Origin: RUG11462 sp051877275
GTDB taxonomy: Bacteria; Bacillota; Clostridia; Oscillospirales; Acutalibacteraceae
Assembly: GCA_051877275.1 (NCBI GenBank)
Contig: JBJEIS010000202.1
Coordinates: 1-28,122 of the forward strand
DNA: 28,122 bases
Reading direction: 5' to 3'
Below the pieces are notes generated by a model, which was not told the DNA's origin, made no database searches, and saw only the letters and a list, made by a program, of their open reading frames with translations. The translations under genes were made by a program, and so were the position numbers. Each line of letters starts with the position of its first letter. The first letter of the stretch is position 1. This document shows positions 25,384 to 28,122 of this stretch, in pieces.

Positions 25384-25566
25384 ATGCAAAACAGATTTCG
25401 TTCATGGGCCTTGTGGGTTTCGGTTGCGGCATTAATTGTTTTTTGCGTAAAACAGTTTGTCGGAGTTGATATCGGCGAAACAGTAGACGGCTTGCTTAAT
25501 GTATTGCTGCCTGTTTTGGTAGGTTTCGGCATTATAAACAATCCTTGTAATAAAGAAAAACTATAA
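25384..25566 (+). CDS. Holin (phi LC3-like)
   Basis: A 60-residue protein with two hydrophobic helices (about 8-26 and 37-52) and the terminal GFGIINNPC motif typical of phi LC3-family holins. Holins make the membrane lesion that lets the endolysin reach the wall. It follows the preceding stop with no spacer, using GGGGTG inside that gene as ribosome binding site. It is the last gene of the cassette. Confidence 0.85.
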   Translation: MQNRFRSWALWVSVAALIVFCVKQFVGVDIGETVDGLLNVLLPVLVGFGIINNPCNKEKL

Positions 25567-25569
25567 AAG

Positions 25570-25604
25570 AAAAAACACTTCTATTTTTAATAGAAGTGTT
25601 TTTT
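25570..25604. terminator. Bidirectional terminator closing the phage cassette
   Basis: A 16-bp perfect stem (25570-25585 with 25589-25604) and a 3-base loop, with A run on the left arm and T run on the right. It begins 4 bases after the holin stop and overlaps the stop codon of the convergent DUF2935 gene, so it probably ends both transcripts. Confidence 0.9.
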
Positions 25605-26496
25605 AGCTTTTTAACAGGCGTATATAGTGATTTGCTTCACGCAATACGTGGTCTGCAAGCAACGGCAGAATAACCGAACGGATTTCGCATTGTTCAATGC
25701 CTTTCGTTCCGGCAGTTTTAAATTCTTTGAATTTGACGGTTTCTTCTAAAGATGACGCTTTGATTGTCTGACTTTGCGCATCATTGCAGGAATCTAACAG
25801 TTTGGCATATTCTTTTGCAAAGCCGTTTGCTGAATTAATAAGTTCTTCTTCAGACGGATCTAAAAGCCCGCGGATAAACATTGCGTGTTCCATCATAATT
25901 TGATTCCAGAAACATTCGACTTTTTTCATCGAGTCATCATTAAGATAACCTTCGCGCTCAAGAGTGTCGACATATTTGCGGTAAAGTTTTGCTTCTCTTA
26001 TGATATGTTCAATAAGCAACGGGTAGTTCATTGTAAACATTTCGCAGTGAAGTACATTTTTCAAAGTAAGCTCTTTGAAATTAATCAGGCCATCTAACAG
26101 ATTCAATGCAGTCTGATTAAGCCTTTTGACATCAATTCGCATTTTCTGATTGATATGGCTTCTGCGCATATCGCTATTTAAATTTAATTCTTTTTCGGTT
26201 AATGTTTTATTGATGTTAATGCCTGTGAATTTTTCTGTTTGCTGTTCAGCAAGCAAGGTAAATTCAGTTACAAGTTCGCCTGAATCCAAAACATTTTGGG
26301 TTACAATGCCGTTACCGAGCGAGATTGCCCGATTGAGCAGTTTTTCAAATTCAATTTTATAAAACTCAGCTTTGTTTGAAAAAGATGGGTTTGCAGGTGT
26401 AAAACCGGCTCTTAAAAATAAAGAATGTTCTTTCATTATACGCCCGAAAAAAAGGTGTAGTTCCAGAGATTTTATTACATAATTATCAATATACAT
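25603..26496 (-). CDS. DUF2935 family protein (putative metal-binding, two-repeat helical)
   Basis: A 297-residue all-helical protein with two related halves. In each an early E-H pair appears: MKEHSLFLRAGF near residue 22, and MEHAMFIRGLL near 202. Further conserved helices carry E and H (LIEHIIREAKLY near 159, LADHVLREANHY near 283). The pattern of Glu and His on helices suggests a carboxylate/His metal site, in keeping with what is known of DUF2935. The physiological role is unknown. GGAGGAG sits just before the ATG. It is convergent with the phage cassette and probably part of the host core. Confidence 0.9.
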   Translation of the reverse strand: MYIDNYVIKSLELHLFFGRIMKEHSLFLRAGFTPANPSFSNKAEFYKIEFEKLLNRAISLGNGIVTQNVLDSGELVTEFTLLAEQQTEKFTGININKTLTEKELNLNSDMRRSHINQKMRIDVKRLNQTALNLLDGLINFKELTLKNVLHCEMFTMNYPLLIEHIIREAKLYRKYVDTLEREGYLNDDSMKKVECFWNQIMMEHAMFIRGLLDPSEEELINSANGFAKEYAKLLDSCNDAQSQTIKASSLEETVKFKEFKTAGTKGIEQCEIRSVILPLLADHVLREANHYIRLLKS

Positions 26497-26569
26497 ATTC
26501 TCCTCCGTTAAAACAGATATCAGTATAATTTATGTTTATAAAGAAAAAGTGTTAATTAATTTTTATAAA

Positions 26570-26602
26570 CAAAAAAATCTCCGTCGAATTTTCGACGGAG
26601 AT
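26570..26602 (-). terminator. Terminator of the ABC transporter operon
   Basis: An 11-bp GC-rich stem (26577-26587 with 26592-26602) and a 4-base loop, followed on the minus strand by a run of seven T. It lies about 16 bases after the ABC ATPase stop. Confidence 0.9.
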
Positions 26603-26618
26603 AATAATTAATTTAGTT

Positions 26619-27413
26619 TTACGAAAGGATTGCTCGGTCGTTTGCAAATTCTTTGCCGCTGGCTTTTACGAAAAGATTCATAAGGTCTTCTACGGTAAGC
26701 TTTTTCTTTTCTTCGCCTTCAACATCAACTATAATATGACCTTCGTGCATCATAATAAGTCGGTTGCCGTGTGCAATTGCATCTTTCATATTATGAGTAA
26801 TCATCAATGTTGTAAGGTGGTTTTCATTTACAATGCGGTCGGTAATTTCCAAAACCTTAGCAGCTGTTTTAGGGTCAAGCGCCGCAGTATGCTCATCAAG
26901 AAGCAAAAGCTTAGGCTGATTAAGTGAAGCCATCAAAAGTGTAATTGCCTGACGCTGTCCGCCTGAAAGCAATCCTACTTTTGTTGTAAGTCTGTCTTCA
27001 AGTCCAAGGTCGAGCGTAGAAAGCATTTTCTTGTATTCGGCTCTTTCTTCTTTTTTGATACCCCATGCAAGTCCTCTGTGTTTCCCGCGGCGTTTTGCAA
27101 GCGCAAGATTTTCATCAATCTGCATATCTGCCGCCGTACCCATCATAGGGTCCTGAAAAACTCTTCCGAGAAGTTTTGCACGTTTGTATTCAGGCATTGA
27201 GGTGATATCGTCACCGTCAATTTGAATGGTTCCCGAATCAGGTTTCCAAACGCCTGAAATAGCGTTTAACATTGTTGATTTACCTGCGCCGTTACCACCG
27301 ATAACAGTAACAAAATCGCCGTCTTTAAGTGTTAAATTCAAGTTGTTCAGCGCAACTTTTTCATTTACTGTGCCGGGATTGAAGGTCTTTGTAACATTAT
27401 TAATTTTAAGCAT
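26619..27413 (-). CDS. ABC transporter ATP-binding protein
   Basis: A 264-residue ATPase with Walker A GGNGAGKST (39-47), Q-loop VFQDP, signature LSGGQRQ, Walker B LLLLDEHTAALD and a switch histidine in MITHNMKDA. Gene order and sequence resemble the COG1101/COG4120 uptake type (tryptophan/tyrosine-like ABC systems with a substrate-binding lipoprotein). ATG 27413 is chosen because AAAAGGAGGT (27421-27430) lies 7 bases upstream; the open frame extends farther back without need. The gene overlaps the permease stop by 8 bases, so the two are coupled. The substrate is uncertain, since the binding protein is outside the window. Confidence 0.95.
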   Translation of the reverse strand: MLKINNVTKTFNPGTVNEKVALNNLNLTLKDGDFVTVIGGNGAGKSTMLNAISGVWKPDSGTIQIDGDDITSMPEYKRAKLLGRVFQDPMMGTAADMQIDENLALAKRRGKHRGLAWGIKKEERAEYKKMLSTLDLGLEDRLTTKVGLLSGGQRQAITLLMASLNQPKLLLLDEHTAALDPKTAAKVLEITDRIVNENHLTTLMITHNMKDAIAHGNRLIMMHEGHIIVDVEGEEKKKLTVEDLMNLFVKASGKEFANDRAILS

Positions 27414-28122
27414 TTGCACGACCTCCTTTTGCTTTGGCAAAGTATTTCTTTTTCCAATAAGGAATGGCTAAGAATATAGCTACAACAAGCGCTGATAGCA
27501 TCTTTAACAAGTCGGCATCAAGACCTAAGAAAATAACAGTCTGGTAAACGAAATAATAAATCACGCCGCCTAAAACAACTCCGATAAGACGTGCAGCAAG
27601 GTTCTGCGAAATATGAGAAACGATAGCTTCGCCTATGATAACGGCAGCAAGACCGATAACGATAGCTCCGCGGCCCATATTAATATCAGCAAAGCCCTGA
27701 TATTGTGTGAGTAAAGCGCCGGAAAGCGCTACAATTCCGTTTGATAAAGTAAGGCCGAGAATTTTGTTAAGGTCAGTATTGATACCCTGTGCGCGGCTCA
27801 TATTGAGGTTATTACCTGTAGCTCGGACAGAAGCTCCAAGCTCTGTGCCGAAAAAGTAATATAAAGCAGCAACAATAAAAGCAACAAATACAAGAAGTAT
27901 CAAAATAGACTGAACAGTTTTAATCTGTGCCAAAACCAATTCGTATTTTCGGTTAGGAAGCGCAATGTTTGCTTTTCCCATTACTTTTAAGTTTACCGAC
28001 CAAAGAATTAACTGGGTAAGAATACCGGCGAGAATTGCAGGAATACCCATAAAAGTATGTAAAATACCTGTTACAAAACCTGCGAGCAAGCCTGCGACTA
28101 AAGCGGCAAGCATTGCTATCCA
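27406..28122 (-). CDS. ABC transporter permease, partial (5' end outside window)
   Basis: The last 238 residues of a membrane protein; the frame stays open to the window edge, so the ATG at 28113 is internal. Several transmembrane helices and the LivM/RbsC-type segment G-A-S-V-R-A-T-G-N-N-x-x-M-S-R-A-Q-G, an EAA-like cytoplasmic loop, identify the BPD_transp_2 family. It partners the ATPase immediately downstream; the terminal codons of this gene carry the ribosome binding site for that gene. The operon probably begins with a substrate-binding protein farther upstream, beyond the window. Confidence 0.92.
   Translation of the reverse strand, partial: WIAMLAALVAGLLAGFVTGILHTFMGIPAILAGILTQLILWSVNLKVMGKANIALPNRKYELVLAQIKTVQSILILLVFVAFIVAALYYFFGTELGASVRATGNNLNMSRAQGINTDLNKILGLTLSNGIVALSGALLTQYQGFADINMGRGAIVIGLAAVIIGEAIVSHISQNLAARLIGVVLGGVIYYFVYQTVIFLGLDADLLKMLSALVVAIFLAIPYWKKKYFAKAKGGRANA

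Noticed and set aside
16038..25620. Attachment sites flanking the phage cassette
   Set aside because: No matching direct repeat or tRNA end could be found by eye on both sides; a computed repeat search over a larger region would be needed.

Overview
The window is AT-rich with strong AGGAGG-type ribosome binding sites, frequent TTG and GTG starts, an RNase Y gene and a Clostridia-style DUF2935 gene. It most resembles a chromosomal contig of an anaerobic, gut-type Clostridia (Oscillospiraceae/Ruminococcaceae-like). The genus cannot be fixed from the sequence. About 23 coding regions are supported and no tRNA, rRNA or CRISPR is seen.

Left arm (1-8487). An uncharacterised 396-aa protein that may be an alpha/alpha-barrel glycosidase is followed by rny (RNase Y). 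The rny promoter overlaps the stop codon of the upstream gene, and its leader of about 120 nt could fold over its own Shine-Dalgarno. Next is a divergent pair: a TetR regulator faces a small orphan protein, an MMPL/RND exporter and a secreted protein with NG-rich repeats. Four copies of a CAATTGACC-like motif lie between the divergent promoters.

Centre (8488-16037). An AraC-family regulator is divergent from a two-gene operon of secreted proteins. The first has a predicted beta-helix. The second is a five-part protein with GH16 glucanase, CBM6-like, beta-helix-like, Cys-rich and C-terminal modules. Both proteins end in the same uncharacterised module of about 160-180 residues. A MATE exporter follows, convergent with the AraC gene across a shared terminator.

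Phage-derived cassette (16375-25604, with a 337-bp leader). Twelve tightly packed plus-strand genes encode small terminase, large terminase, a one-TM protein, a probable scaffold, a major capsid protein carrying an Ig-like domain, a P22-like portal, a head-tail adaptor, a long tail-nozzle-like protein, an unknown protein, an NlpC/P60-SH3 endolysin, a TM/coiled-coil lysis accessory and a holin. A strong bidirectional terminator closes it. No integrase, repressor, replication, tail-fibre or tape-measure gene is present, yet every gene is intact. A podovirus-like packaging and lysis machine without means to replicate or integrate could be a gene-transfer-agent-like element, a domesticated particle or a helper-dependent satellite. 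This is the main candidate for an undescribed system here.

Right arm (25603-28122). A DUF2935 protein and, on the minus strand, an ABC ATPase translationally overlapped with a permease that runs off the window.
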